Both the position numbers and the translations under genes were made by a program. Source: Barthelona sp. PAP020 (taxonomy: Eukaryota; Metamonada: BaSk clade). Taken from it: 24,353 nucleotides of DNA. This document shows positions 16,601 to 24,353 of this stretch, one piece after another; positions within the stretch are counted from its first letter, which is position 1; each line of letters begins with the position of its first letter. Where the stretch lies: positions 1 to 24,353 of the forward strand of contig JARQWU010000157.1 of NCBI GenBank assembly GCA_040182905.1. Direction: 5' to 3'. The notes beneath the pieces were generated by a model. That model did not search any database. It was not told where the DNA came from and saw only the letters and a program-made list of their open reading frames with translations.

Positions 16601-17979
16601 TTGGTTCTTCGTCCATATTCATCAAAGAACTTGACAGGCTGCATCTTTAATATGTTGTCATCATCCACCAATTGATTCAAGAGTTTGTGAAACGTCTTTC
16701 TGTCTATGGGCACTAAAACGGTTCCACTTTCTCTTTCCCTTACTAATCTCTTCAAACTATTGATTGACACCACTTTTTTTTCATTCATTATTTCGGTTAT
16801 CAATTGTAACCGTTTCTCATATGTCAAATGAATCGGTTTAACCCTGTTGTCAATCATCTTTTCAACATGGATGCCATCTTTCATTTTGCCAAATATTCTT
16901 CCCACTTTACTTTTCTTCTGGAGCTCATAGTTATACTCAACCATACCAAAACTGATAAGCTCGTCAACATAACGTTTACCTACTCTAGGTCTAATTCCCA
17001 AACGTGTTGTCAAATCAGGTTGCAAAATTCCTCTAGAAGCATTCATTTCAATAAAACGCAATAAACGCGAGATTGAAGACTCTTCCAAACATCCCATAAT
17101 TTTCTCCTTTGGAAAATTCCAAAAATAGTCTGTGGAATTCGGATTCTTTGCGATCTGAAATGTTTCATCTCCATTAATACCATCAACACCAACATTTAAT
17201 GAAACGCATTTCAACATCCTTCCATTGTTAGAAATTGACTCCAATGTGACAATCCCTTTCTCCTCCAAAACATTTAACTGATTTCTCAAAGTGCGAATAG
17301 GAACCTGTAAAATCTCCGACATATCTCGTATAGCAATATATTTCTCATTCATATTCTTCAAATAATCAAGAACTACATCGTACTGTTTCGAAAGCATATA
17401 TTCCTCACGATCATCTTTATCAAAATAATCAATCCCAAAGATCAAACTAGTGTTACAACCAACTTGTTTAGAATCATCATTAGAAGACATTATCAAACGA
17501 TAGGGCTTTTTGACAACTAAATTATCAGTTAAAAATTGATTGATATACCGTGACACTTCTTTATAATCAATATTTAAAATTTCTCCAATATTTTTTTGGA
17601 TAATACCCTCCTTGTTACTTTTAATGATTGCCGAGTATAATTTTTTCTTTGATTCACTCCAAGTAGCAACCGTTGCAGCACTTATTCCCAAAGTGGTAAA
17701 TTGTAATTTATTCGTAGACTCAAATAAAATTGTGTATTGATCTATTTTGTTAAAATCAATATCTTTCATATTAATCAATTGTTTGTCTTTATCTTTGAAT
17801 ATTTTTATCGAATAATCAATATTATCCCTTATTAATGCTTTACATAAATATTTTTTCACTTGTTTATCAAGATTAAACAGTTTTTCATCCTTTTGCAATT
17901 GTTCAATTAATTTTCTAAAACTTATCTCTCCTATCGTTATCGCAATTATATCAATGGCTTTGTGATATAATTCATTCAT
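13678..17979 (-). CDS. GTF3C1: Transcription factor IIIC largest subunit (GTF3C1/Tfc3, B-block binding)
   Basis: This 1433-aa protein resembles the largest TFIIIC subunit, which binds the B box of tRNA genes and recruits TFIIIB for RNA polymerase III. The first ~450 residues form a series of winged-helix-like repeats, such as the IIKSNKEGIIQKNIGEIL and YIAIRDMSEILQVPIRTLRN regions, typical of the B-block-binding N-terminus. The middle has YGYIAPVALRHKYLHLLLFK, then the TIGQLMNDITVEDCLCI block and LDTIESFWKVFEER, all with counterparts in human GTF3C1. The protein is shorter than the human subunit (about 2100 aa) and nearer the yeast one. An acidic Glu run encoded by a TTC microsatellite (14722-14748) lies near residue ~1080, and another acidic stretch is near residue ~680. 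No intron was seen. The subunit is fast-evolving, so confidence is moderate. Confidence 0.75.
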   Translation of the reverse strand: MNELYHKAIDIIAITIGEISFRKLIEQLQKDEKLFNLDKQVKKYLCKALIRDNIDYSIKIFKDKDKQLINMKDIDFNKIDQYTILFESTNKLQFTTLGISAATVATWSESKKKLYSAIIKSNKEGIIQKNIGEILNIDYKEVSRYINQFLTDNLVVKKPYRLIMSSNDDSKQVGCNTSLIFGIDYFDKDDREEYMLSKQYDVVLDYLKNMNEKYIAIRDMSEILQVPIRTLRNQLNVLEEKGIVTLESISNNGRMLKCVSLNVGVDGINGDETFQIAKNPNSTDYFWNFPKEKIMGCLEESSISRLLRFIEMNASRGILQPDLTTRLGIRPRVGKRYVDELISFGMVEYNYELQKKSKVGRIFGKMKDGIHVEKMIDNRVKPIHLTYEKRLQLITEIMNEKKVVSINSLKRLVRERESGTVLVPIDRKTFHKLLNQLVDDDNILKMQPVKFFDEYGRRTNVVLVMLEHLDENSDVVKQCMDAMKNPSVRKSISSTLKAIKMKDTDIGQEIKLEGKTKASTHHVSVVKRRKKETVPKSIREIFAMKYGYIAPVALRHKYLHLLLFKIYGLDTGFTIGQLMNDITVEDCLCIHACHSVFSTSYELEKFQRTMLKDLLNISDEETKQDLFQCLGINTLQTSLINMIKRFEIVGLVKFEQEKWWNSSSICFSSFIVSEEEEKEDDEDEEDSFVLESLDTIESFWKVFEERISQKNWRWNTDDKKVIRNLYSTFGKSDYFNYVVSVRHKSLETLQSLITSENINTMPSFDVIASLAKVTFIKKIAIVAYLQQHLPLENWTHKPKEHSDTDSANFFVYWKLPFHLNKNGPTNDIEKKKGQTKKTGVKRKLNKKSNESNLIKVKKPTILEGLSTRDQIGLLLASCFFLDDNCNIRWSFIKSFNHLKVYEDMTINMLKMRYNLIVASLPKPAKFAQTAFLINHRMILEKEKKRDFSECSKLITTEVEFNNVFSSIKTFSKLLKVLKGFIQPLLIDLKTYQSSICDINYVTPKTSSFEEQMNKYNCNDVALVTGLLQYHTSSRKKTNKGLLKRFLDNYSDGDIKNAFNMLLDNGIIVGKEKALEKDEEEEEEEEENFVEIQDDLLAHKFKCSLNTVALKASELLLNMPAFKKVQEEIQTEFNREDISLYEIPHELYNPAGMYGFASLILKHQIELIPKMNYEEINHLEATSMKRLLNSNASDDDETQELDICDSLLYRASLPISYISSDQLSNFQKSTHIKCSKKDFKNIAKELLPDFDKYLNEFIPGDSISVDGIIERFPNLNLEQANNLYFILELEGKTQEKIIGNSVYIDDISRERQVNRITEEEVQKNISQEYFSIFDHQIGGKNNKLFNKLQIAVLGLVFENPQISFLNIRKYFNAIPKMELMKICQFLLDNGRIRIVHLTMSDCSLFSSNFPSFFKDTTETFINDNSCFTIGSIYT
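14722..14748. repeat. (TTC)9 microsatellite inside the TFIIIC subunit gene
   Basis: Nine uninterrupted TTC units on the plus strand read as GAA codons in the minus-strand gene, giving a poly-glutamate run in an acidic linker. The reading frame is kept and length variation by whole codons would be tolerated. Confidence 0.95.
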
Positions 17980-18054
17980 TGGATACTTTGAATATTTGAA
18001 AAAATTTTGAAACTACTTAAACAACAGTTGGTATTCTTTTTTTATTCATTACAT

Positions 18055-18095
18055 CAATTTATTATTCATATTTTAGCAATTTATTATTCATATTT
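18055..18095. repeat. Two perfect 19-bp direct repeats, 22-bp period
   Basis: The 19-mer CAATTTATTATTCATATTT occurs at 18055-18073 and again at 18077-18095, separated by TAG. It lies in the spacer between the TFIIIC and DRG1 genes (both minus strand), so upstream of the TFIIIC start. It may be a duplicated upstream element or simple replication slippage. Confidence 0.9.
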
Positions 18096-18116
18096 ATCAA
18101 ATCTGCCCTTGATAAA
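18093..18116. repeat. 8-bp inverted repeat with 8-nt loop
   Basis: TTTATCAA (18093-18100) and TTGATAAA (18109-18116) are perfect reverse complements around an 8-nt loop, ATCTGCCC. The element is about 50 bp beyond the DRG1 stop and abuts the second 19-bp direct repeat. It could be a 3'-end hairpin of the DRG1 mRNA or a dyad protein-binding site upstream of TFIIIC. Confidence 0.75.
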
Positions 18117-18164
18117 AATACGTATTTAAAAAAAAAGACTAATTTTTTTTATAATATTCCGTAA

Positions 18165-19323
18165 TCAAGAAGCAATAACTTGAATTACATCTTCATCATC
18201 CAAAACATGATCTAAAGATGCCTTAGAGGGAGAGAAAGGAACAGAAGTTCCCCAAATCTTTGCATATTTAAAATTGGTTACAAGGTCTTTATGAATTTTC
18301 ATACAAAAATCTCTAACTGTACGTTTTCCCTTTCTTAAGATAACAGGTTCATCAAAATCAACATCACAACCTCTTGGCTTGGTGTAAACACGAATCAAGT
18401 TCATTCTTTCCCAAATTAACTCATGTGCTTCATCAAAATTCCATTCTTGATGAGACGCTATTGGAACAACATCTTCAGCCCTATCCCAAAGGTTTAATTC
18501 TTCAATAGTAATCTTATCTATTTTATTCAAAAGGTAAACACATGGAATATAGACACGATTTCCACACAAAACGTCAATGAACTGTTGTGCTGTAGCATCA
18601 CATTTGAATAGAATATCAGCATTGTTAATTTTGTACTCTTTACAAATATTCTTAATCAAATCGTCATCCAAATGTGTTAAAGGAACAATAGATGATATGG
18701 TAACACCACCAGAACCAACCTTTCTGATACGGATGTCAGGCTCATCTTCGTTCAAACGAATACCAAAATTTCCCAATTCTTCTTCGATAATATAACGATG
18801 AGTCCAAGGCTCTTGAGCATCTAAAACAATCAATATCAAATCACAGGTTCGAGCAACACCAATAACTCTACGTCCTCTACCAGAGTTATCATTAGCTGCT
18901 CCTTGAATGATACCAGGTAAATCAATCAGTTGAATATTAGCTCCTTTCAAGTTAAACTTCCCAGGAATAGCAGTTAATGTGGTAAACTCTCTTTCGTTAA
19001 CTTCTGATTCAGTATTGGTCCATTTACTTAAAATTGTGGATTTACCGACCGAAGGAAATCCTATTAATCCAACTCTACCGGATCCCGACCGTTGAACACC
19101 AAATCCATCATATTGAGAATTGCCTTTTTTTGATCCAGAAATCTTATCATCAACATCTCTTGTTAATTTTGCTCTACGCGCTTTTAATAAACATATGTGC
19201 TAAACGTTAGTTATTTTTTCAAAAGAATTGTAAAAATACACTCATTGTAGCTTTGTTCTTCTGAGTACGTGCTAGTTCCTCATCGATCGCTGCTATTTGT
19301 GCTTGAATTTCTTCAACACCCAT
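18165..19323 (-). CDS. DRG1: Developmentally regulated GTP-binding protein 1 (DRG1), two exons
   Basis: The coding sequence joins exon 1 (19240-19323, 28 codons) and exon 2 (18165-19199), giving 372 aa, close to human DRG1 (367). Exon 1 encodes a helical N-terminus with ELARTQKNKAT, a phrase shared with human DRG1. Exon 2 continues directly with LLKARRAKLTRDVDD. GTPase motifs are G1 GFPSVGKST, G3 DLPGIIQG and G4 NKID. Around these lie the DRG-specific GRGRRVIGVARTCDLILIVLD and the RVYIPCVYLLNKID block. The C-terminal TGS domain contains RTVRDFCMKIHKDL, FKYAKIWG and DEDVIQV. DRG1 is a cytosolic TRAFAC GTPase that associates with translating ribosomes together with a DFRP1-type partner. Removal of the 40-nt intron keeps the exact spacing seen in human DRG1, which strongly supports this model. 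Confidence 0.95.
19200..19239 (-). other. Spliceosomal intron of DRG1, 40 nt, phase 0
   Basis: On the coding strand the intron starts GTATTT and ends TTTAG. An AACTAAC branch-like sequence, one base from TACTAAC, lies a few bases before the acceptor. Donor use one GT earlier (A|GTGTAT) would put a TAG stop shortly into exon 2, so only the phase-0 junction (ATG AGT | CAC ATA) yields an intact protein. It is the only intron I could define in the window. Confidence 0.93.
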
Positions 19324-19618
19324 TCGAAATTAAATAAAATGCAATATGAGGTCAAAACTTCCAATTTTCTTCTTCTCTTATTTCACCACTCGTTTAATAT
19401 TTTTTGTTTTTATTAATATAATTAATACTATATTCCTTTTATAACAACGACATTATCTTTGATTGTGCAAATTTTTCAACAAATATTTTTTTGTTTTTAT
19501 TAATTACATTTGATGTTGAATTTCAATAAATATTAAACAATAAAATTGCTATAGCTTTCTTGTTATTTTTATTCTTAACTATTATTGCAATATTACATTA
19601 TCTCATAACAATTTTTTA

Positions 19619-20527
19619 ATGACACAAATTCCCAATTTTCATGAAAATCTTGGAGAGTTTGTAAATATTAACCCCAATATGTTTGTTGGAGGTATAAGCA
19701 ACATACCAACAACGATTTCTCAAAAGAACAATTCAGACGATGAATATATTCCTGAAGATGATTTAATACCTAAAGTTGAAAATATTTTACCAACTTCCCC
19801 AACAAATTATCAGAGCCAACCCAAATTAACTCCATCTTCTCCAGGAATGTGGCCAACAAACATTATTGAAGATCAACCAACTTATGATTCTGAAGAACCG
19901 TTATTATTGGAAGAATTGACTTCATTCTTTGAACCATCAAATTTTTCATTGACAAATTCAGGCCACATTTTGGCTAAAAATAACTTTATTGAGAACAATG
20001 TGTTCGTTTCTCCTCCTGAAACTGCAAGTAAATTATCCTATCGTCCTATTTCTTTGACTGGAATACAGTCAATGCGACAAATGCAAATTAAGTTACTTGA
20101 AATATATTATTCAAGAGCCTATGAGATTTCCAGAAAGGAACTACAGACTCGATTCAATAGATTTGCTTCTTTAAAGTCAGCAAATAGAACACTTAAAAAG
20201 AAAATCACTTCTCAGATTGATTCAATTGTCGACCAACAGAAAAAAGTGTTTGAATCACAAGCAGCTCAAGAATTAGAGCCCAAATTTGATACCTGTCTGT
20301 TTGAAGGAGATAGAGAAGAAGTTCCATGTACAAATGCTGCTCTGCCCTTTTCAAAATATTGTATTCATCACGTTTTATTGGATCCAAACCAACAATTCTT
20401 TAAAAGGTGTGAGCATCCAGGTTGTGTAGCCGCAGTAATGAAAAATTTAGAACCTCCATTATGTCCAGTACATTATCAATCTGGTACTGGTGCAAAAAGA
20501 GGTAGAAATAAAAAAGAGCCAACTTAA
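19619..20527 (+). CDS. KANSL2/INO80D-type zinc-binding protein
   Basis: The 302-aa protein has a disordered, acidic, Pro/Asn-rich first half and a helical segment at about 145-220. A double cysteine/histidine module follows. The first unit is C226-x10-C237-x10-C248-x2-H251, and the second is C264-x4-C269-x12-C282-x2-H285. This paired C3H pattern is the potential DNA-binding domain of KANSL2 and INO80D, subunits of the NSL histone acetyltransferase and INO80 chromatin-remodelling complexes. The wording around it (PCTNAALPFSKYCIHH, then PLCPVHYQ) matches the family phrase with ALP, a Cys-x2-His end and LC-x2-H. A basic tail, AKRGRNKKE, could be a nuclear localisation signal. It is divergent from DRG1 across 295 bp. 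Which complex it joins cannot be told from sequence. Confidence 0.75.
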   Translation: MTQIPNFHENLGEFVNINPNMFVGGISNIPTTISQKNNSDDEYIPEDDLIPKVENILPTSPTNYQSQPKLTPSSPGMWPTNIIEDQPTYDSEEPLLLEELTSFFEPSNFSLTNSGHILAKNNFIENNVFVSPPETASKLSYRPISLTGIQSMRQMQIKLLEIYYSRAYEISRKELQTRFNRFASLKSANRTLKKKITSQIDSIVDQQKKVFESQAAQELEPKFDTCLFEGDREEVPCTNAALPFSKYCIHHVLLDPNQQFFKRCEHPGCVAAVMKNLEPPLCPVHYQSGTGAKRGRNKKEPT

Positions 20528-20667
20528 TCCACTTTTATGATTAATAAATTGATCACTTTCCAGTTTATTTTTAATTCATATTGAAATATAAATTTAAACT
20601 TCAATTATACAAACATATGTGATAAAAAAGAAAAAAATTCATATCAATAATTTTTTTTAAGTTTAAA

Positions 20668-23600
20668 ATGAAGAGTGGAACGAAAATTAAGAACTTACCC
20701 CCATTTATATCGACACCAAAAGTTATTGAATTTATAGATTTTGAAGTTGGAAAAATTTATAAACAATCTATTACATTAACCAATGTATCTTCCACCCGAA
20801 ATAGCTGTAAATTATTAGAATTACCATTAGAACATCAAGATTCTTTAACAATTGATTTCACACCCCAAGGATTTATATCTGCAGGAATATCTTTTGAATT
20901 TGAAGTTACTTTTCATCCAGTAAAAAACGAAGACATATACACCGAGATACCTGGTATATCTGCAAAAGGAGCGTTTCAGATTCCAATAATTTGCAAAACT
21001 AAACGTCATATAGTGCAAATCCCAGATAGTCTTGATTTTCAAATTATTCCTTTTTCTCAATCCAAAAAAATGTATTTAAATATTCGTTCAGAAGGAGCCT
21101 TACCATTAACCATAAACATATCTTCAGATCATGCTTCGCAAAATTCAGTAATTTACGAAAATGAGTTTGAAAATGAGATTGATTCGCCTTATGAGTTATC
21201 ATTTGTTGAATCAACCAATATCAGTGCTTATGGAAATGCGAACATTCCTATATTAATCAAGCCACAAAAACCTGGTTCATTATTTTGTACTTTGCATATT
21301 GTTTGTTCTTCTTCATTGACAACCACACATCATAATGTAATTTTGAGTGCTGAAGGGTCGAAACTGCCTGTTTATATTGATCGAAAGGAGTTAGATTTAC
21401 AAGTGGTATTCTTTGATCAAACCTACCGTGATTATTTTCAATTGGTCAACACTTCTAAAAGTGCATTAAAATGTAAGATGAGTTTACCCGCCTTTTTCTC
21501 ATCTAAAGAATGCGAGTTAATGGGACTCAGTAATTCCATTCAGATATTACCTTCGTTGGGTTATGTACAAGCAAATTCGTCCTTGCAAATTGGTTGCAAG
21601 ATCAAAGTTTTCAGTAGTTTGTGTGAATTGCCGGAATTTTATGATGGAACATTTATAAAAATACCTATTTATATTGAAGTTGCAAATGAAGTTGTTCCGT
21701 TAAAGATCGTATTGGTTGCCAGACCATCTACAAACAAATTAGTTGTCTTATCGTCTAATGATGCTCCTATACACACTATCAACTTAGGGGAAATCTTATT
21801 GAATCAACAGCGTTCTATTCCTTTGAAAATCAAGAATGAAGCAATAGTACCCCAAGAAGTCTGTCTAAAAGGCCCTAGCAGAATTTGTAAAGTCTATCCA
21901 AATGATGGTTTGATGTGTATCAGACCTGATCAAACTGTAGAGACTGTTGTACAAATTTGTCCTGCTATTTTAGGATCAAATACCAGAGAATTAGTTTTAC
22001 AAAGTCTGTTTGGTTTTCAAAAGACAATTAAAATAACTTATCAATGTATAGAGCCGATAATTACTTGTGATATTCAGTGTATTAATTTTGGTAATGTAGA
22101 TGCAAACCAAACCAGATCAAAATCAGTGTGTTTGATCAATCAATCCAAATCAACTCAAATAATTGAATTGACCTTGCCTGATGGACCATTCAAAGTATCG
22201 CCTTCAACCCTAGAAATTACTGGAAAGAGTTCAAGAATGGTTGAGATCGTTTTTAAAGCAATTGACTATGAACAAACGAAGAATGAGGCAAAACAATTGA
22301 AAGAAGAGTATGAAAGAGCCTTAGAAGAATGGAATCAAAAGATGGAATACTTTAATGAAGATAATATCCAAATGGATCCAGATACCCCTTCAAAACAAGG
22401 GAACACTAAAAAAAAAGGTGGTACAAAGAATGTGAAGAGTTCAAAAGTTTCCAAAAGTTCAAAAAGTTCAAAAATTTCAAAAAATACGAACGATTCCACA
22501 ACTTTGGAATTGCCTGAAAAACCTGTATTGAAAATACCTGAAAACTATTCATTAGATGAAGCAATTGTTTATAGTGAAGGGTTATTTGTTACTAAATTAG
22601 GTTTATCTGTTCAAAATCATGAGGCTTATGAGCAATATATACTTTTACAAGGTTTCACTGGTATGAAGAAGACAATTTTAGTGGATAGCAACAACGAAGT
22701 AATTACTCAAATCAATTTTGGGAATATTCCAGTGGGAAAACGTGTAACCAAAACGTTCTACATAAAAAATTTGTATGATGACGATATTTACCCAGAAACC
22801 TTACCTTTTGGTATTCAATCTGGATTTGAGCTCGTTACAACCCCTAGAATGATCAAAGCAGGAGAATCGATTCGCATCATGTTTAGTTTTCAACCGAATT
22901 ATGAACGACAATACTGCGATTTCTTTTCCTTTCGCACACACTGCAATGAGTTCACGGTACCTTTGATTGGTGAGGGAAAAAGTCCAAATTTGGAGATTCT
23001 TCCTGAAAATCTTGAACACCATCATTTTGGTTGTTGTTCGGTAAATGAGAAGTTGAAAAAGACCTTTCAGATCAAAAATTTATCCATTTTTGCTGTACAG
23101 TTGCAGTGTAAAGTTAAAAAGTTGCTACCATTGCCAATCAATGGTATTTCACCCTTTTTATTATCAATAACCGATAAATATTTGGAGCCAAATGAAACTG
23201 TTGAAGTAATTGTAACGTTTCAACCAAGTTATAATCAATCGTATCAATGTGTTTTGGAATTTGATAGTGGTTCTCTTGATTATCTACAGACTTGTCAATT
23301 ATCAGGAAACGGTTGTTTTGATCAGCTTTATATTGATCAAAGCGAAAAAGATCCATTCACTGAAAAATCAAAAACATTTTTTGAAATGCAGGGAAAAATC
23401 AATTCAAATTTGTTCTTGAAAAATTTGGAAAAATCTCAGTATCTTAACATTGGCAACCCTCTCAGTAAGAAGATTGATTGTTTCATTGATAATGTTTCTT
23501 TGCCTTTTGTCATTCAAAATTGTAAATTTTCAATTGAATCCAACGATTATGAGAGAGTCGAAGTCAAACTCGATCCTTCCGTTGAGTTTGGTGTATTATA

Positions 23601-23694
23601 TGAATCGGAAATAGTCATTCGTTGCAATGAATTTAAAAGTGATTCAAAAATTCATCTTTTAGCTTATCTTCAAAACAAAGAACAATCATTTTGA
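20668..23694 (+). CDS. Large ASH/MSP-domain protein, HYDIN/CFAP-like, probably flagellar
   Basis: The 1008-aa protein is made largely of repeated beta-sandwich units. Repeat-like phrases include IEFIDFEVGKIYKQSITLTN (~N-terminus), VQIPDSLDFQIIPFSQSKKM, CINFGNVDANQTRSKSVCLIN, TQINFGNIPVGKRVTKTFYI and EHHHFGCCSVNEKLKKTFQI. Each has a 'xxFGxxxVGxxxxxxxxIxN' pattern typical of ASH (ASPM-SPD-2-Hydin) domains. These modules occur in ciliary and centrosomal proteins such as HYDIN, CFAP74, CFAP65 and DLEC1. A helical insertion, rich in Glu and Lys, lies near residues 532-562, and a Lys/Ser repeat linker near 585-611. No membrane segments were seen. I cannot pin down the orthologue. With epsilon-tubulin in the same window, an axonemal role is a reasonable inference. 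Confidence 0.78.
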   Translation: MKSGTKIKNLPPFISTPKVIEFIDFEVGKIYKQSITLTNVSSTRNSCKLLELPLEHQDSLTIDFTPQGFISAGISFEFEVTFHPVKNEDIYTEIPGISAKGAFQIPIICKTKRHIVQIPDSLDFQIIPFSQSKKMYLNIRSEGALPLTINISSDHASQNSVIYENEFENEIDSPYELSFVESTNISAYGNANIPILIKPQKPGSLFCTLHIVCSSSLTTTHHNVILSAEGSKLPVYIDRKELDLQVVFFDQTYRDYFQLVNTSKSALKCKMSLPAFFSSKECELMGLSNSIQILPSLGYVQANSSLQIGCKIKVFSSLCELPEFYDGTFIKIPIYIEVANEVVPLKIVLVARPSTNKLVVLSSNDAPIHTINLGEILLNQQRSIPLKIKNEAIVPQEVCLKGPSRICKVYPNDGLMCIRPDQTVETVVQICPAILGSNTRELVLQSLFGFQKTIKITYQCIEPIITCDIQCINFGNVDANQTRSKSVCLINQSKSTQIIELTLPDGPFKVSPSTLEITGKSSRMVEIVFKAIDYEQTKNEAKQLKEEYERALEEWNQKMEYFNEDNIQMDPDTPSKQGNTKKKGGTKNVKSSKVSKSSKSSKISKNTNDSTTLELPEKPVLKIPENYSLDEAIVYSEGLFVTKLGLSVQNHEAYEQYILLQGFTGMKKTILVDSNNEVITQINFGNIPVGKRVTKTFYIKNLYDDDIYPETLPFGIQSGFELVTTPRMIKAGESIRIMFSFQPNYERQYCDFFSFRTHCNEFTVPLIGEGKSPNLEILPENLEHHHFGCCSVNEKLKKTFQIKNLSIFAVQLQCKVKKLLPLPINGISPFLLSITDKYLEPNETVEVIVTFQPSYNQSYQCVLEFDSGSLDYLQTCQLSGNGCFDQLYIDQSEKDPFTEKSKTFFEMQGKINSNLFLKNLEKSQYLNIGNPLSKKIDCFIDNVSLPFVIQNCKFSIESNDYERVEVKLDPSVEFGVLYESEIVIRCNEFKSDSKIHLLAYLQNKEQSF

Positions 23695-24353
23695 GAGTTA
23701 TTTCAACTGTTTTTTGTGTGTAAAAAAAATGTTTCTTTTTTTGAACAAGAAAATATTGGACATCACATCTGAACATTCAATTCATATAGATTTCAATGCT
23801 TGTCGGCAAGCGTAAGTGAAGGAAACAACAATTTGTAACCAGAACTTTATAAAAGAAGTCGAAGGATATTTTACCAATAATTAACAGAATGCAATTTCTC
23901 AAACTGTCCCACAGACAATATAAATGTGTTTAAGGTTTTTTCTTGCAATTTTGACATAAATGGATATCAAAAATGAAAGTGAAATAACAGCAAAGAATAA
24001 AATGATTCATGATAAGATGGATACAAGTGTACATAGTAGGTTTGCAAGGAATTACAAGGTTTCATCAAGGAAAACCCATAGAAGAACAATCAAAATTTAT
24101 TAGTAAGAAAGAAATGATTGTAAACACTTTTATTTGGATAAGCGCCCCATCCACACCTAGAGTGTTCTGAACCATCCACGCAAAACGACTCAGTTGCAAG
24201 TACCCCCAAGCTCTAACCGAGAACAATAAAGATCTTTATAAACTTGTGTAGCGCAGCGGACATTTCACAAGGAGGGAAAAAGAAAAGCGTGAAGAAATGC
24301 GCCAGAATTTGAATCAAGCAAAATTTCTCGTATTTCAGAATTTATCAAATAAT
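23695..24353. other. 659-bp terminal stretch with no confident gene
   Basis: The first ~250 bp are the AT-rich 3' flank of the ASH-domain gene. A GC-richer part, about 24138-24290, stands out from the rest of the spacers. It contains a short direct repeat CCATCCAC at 24147-24154 and 24172-24179, a TTTATAAA at 24235-24242, and a 6-bp inverted repeat CTTGTG/CACAAG around 24243-24271. No ORF of useful length crosses it on either strand. It may be the promoter or an exon of a gene running off the window, or hold a non-coding RNA. Confidence 0.5.
23960..24103 (+). CDS. Possible small ORF, 47 aa, basic
   Basis: An ATG at 23960 opens a 47-codon frame ending TAG at 24103. The peptide is basic, with RFARNYKVSSRKTHRRTIK near its end, and matches nothing I recognise. 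The length is within what chance gives in this sequence, although the codons are not pure poly-A or poly-T. It could also be part of a spliced gene that continues beyond the window. Weak call. Confidence 0.15.
   Translation: MDIKNESEITAKNKMIHDKMDTSVHSRFARNYKVSSRKTHRRTIKIY

Noticed and set aside
18951-19199. DRG1 as a truncated pseudogene beginning at the Met at 18950.
   Set aside because: The frame continues upstream through the G1 motif GFPSVGKST, and a 40-nt intron joins it to a matching first exon. The gene is intact.
24243-24320. A tRNA gene suggested by the A-box-like TAGCGCAGCGGA.
   Set aside because: No acceptor stem pairs across a 70-90 nt span, no anticodon arm is visible, and the nearest B-box-like sequence (TTTGAATC) lacks the flanking TΨC stem.
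1-24353. CRISPR arrays, bacterial operons or insertion sequences.
   Set aside because: No spaced repeat series, transposase-like reading frame or terminal inverted repeats were seen, and the gene content is eukaryotic nuclear.

Overview
The window comes from a compact, AT-rich protist nuclear genome. The most likely source is a heterolobosean amoeboflagellate of the Naegleria type. The organism is inferred from several traits together, not from a species marker. Coding regions are long and mostly intronless. Spacers are short and full of T and A runs. The code is standard, with TAA and TGA used as stops. One gene has a 40-nt intron. Nuclear housekeeping genes sit beside genes needed for basal bodies and motile flagella (epsilon-tubulin, an ASH-domain protein).

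Layout. 1-108: the last codons of an HSP70-type chaperone, with a GFPG-rich tail. 365-1246 (+): a POLD3-like DNA polymerase delta subunit ending in a PCNA-binding box. 1403-1867 (+): a small EF-hand protein ending in a CaaX-like tetrapeptide. 1999-3381 (-): epsilon-tubulin. 3512-5353 (-): a polytopic membrane protein I do not recognise. 5468-5728 (+): an LSm7-like protein. 5867-6739 (-): a bacterial-type YqeB/EF2563-family protein, known from bacterial selenium-dependent molybdenum hydroxylase systems. 6803-8071 (-): an unrecognised, largely disordered, probably nuclear protein. 8354-10564 (+): the ribosome-biogenesis helicase DDX54/Dbp10. 10769-12655 (+): CAF-1 large subunit. 12924-13592 (-): ribulose-phosphate 3-epimerase. 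13678-17979 (-): TFIIIC largest subunit. 18165-19323 (-): the GTPase DRG1 in two exons. 19619-20527 (+): a KANSL2/INO80D-type zinc-binding protein. 20668-23694 (+): a large ASH/HYDIN-like protein. 23695-24353: no confident gene, only a possible 47-codon ORF and a GC-richer segment.

These genes do not form one pathway. The themes are replication-coupled chromatin assembly (POLD3 and CAF-1, both with PCNA-binding boxes), RNA and ribosome production (LSm7, DDX54, TFIIIC, DRG1), and basal body or axoneme construction (epsilon-tubulin, ASH protein). The strongest oddity is the YqeB-family gene. It looks like a bacterial selenium/molybdenum accessory gene resident between ordinary eukaryotic genes, with base composition like its neighbours, and suggests an old horizontal transfer into a eukaryote.
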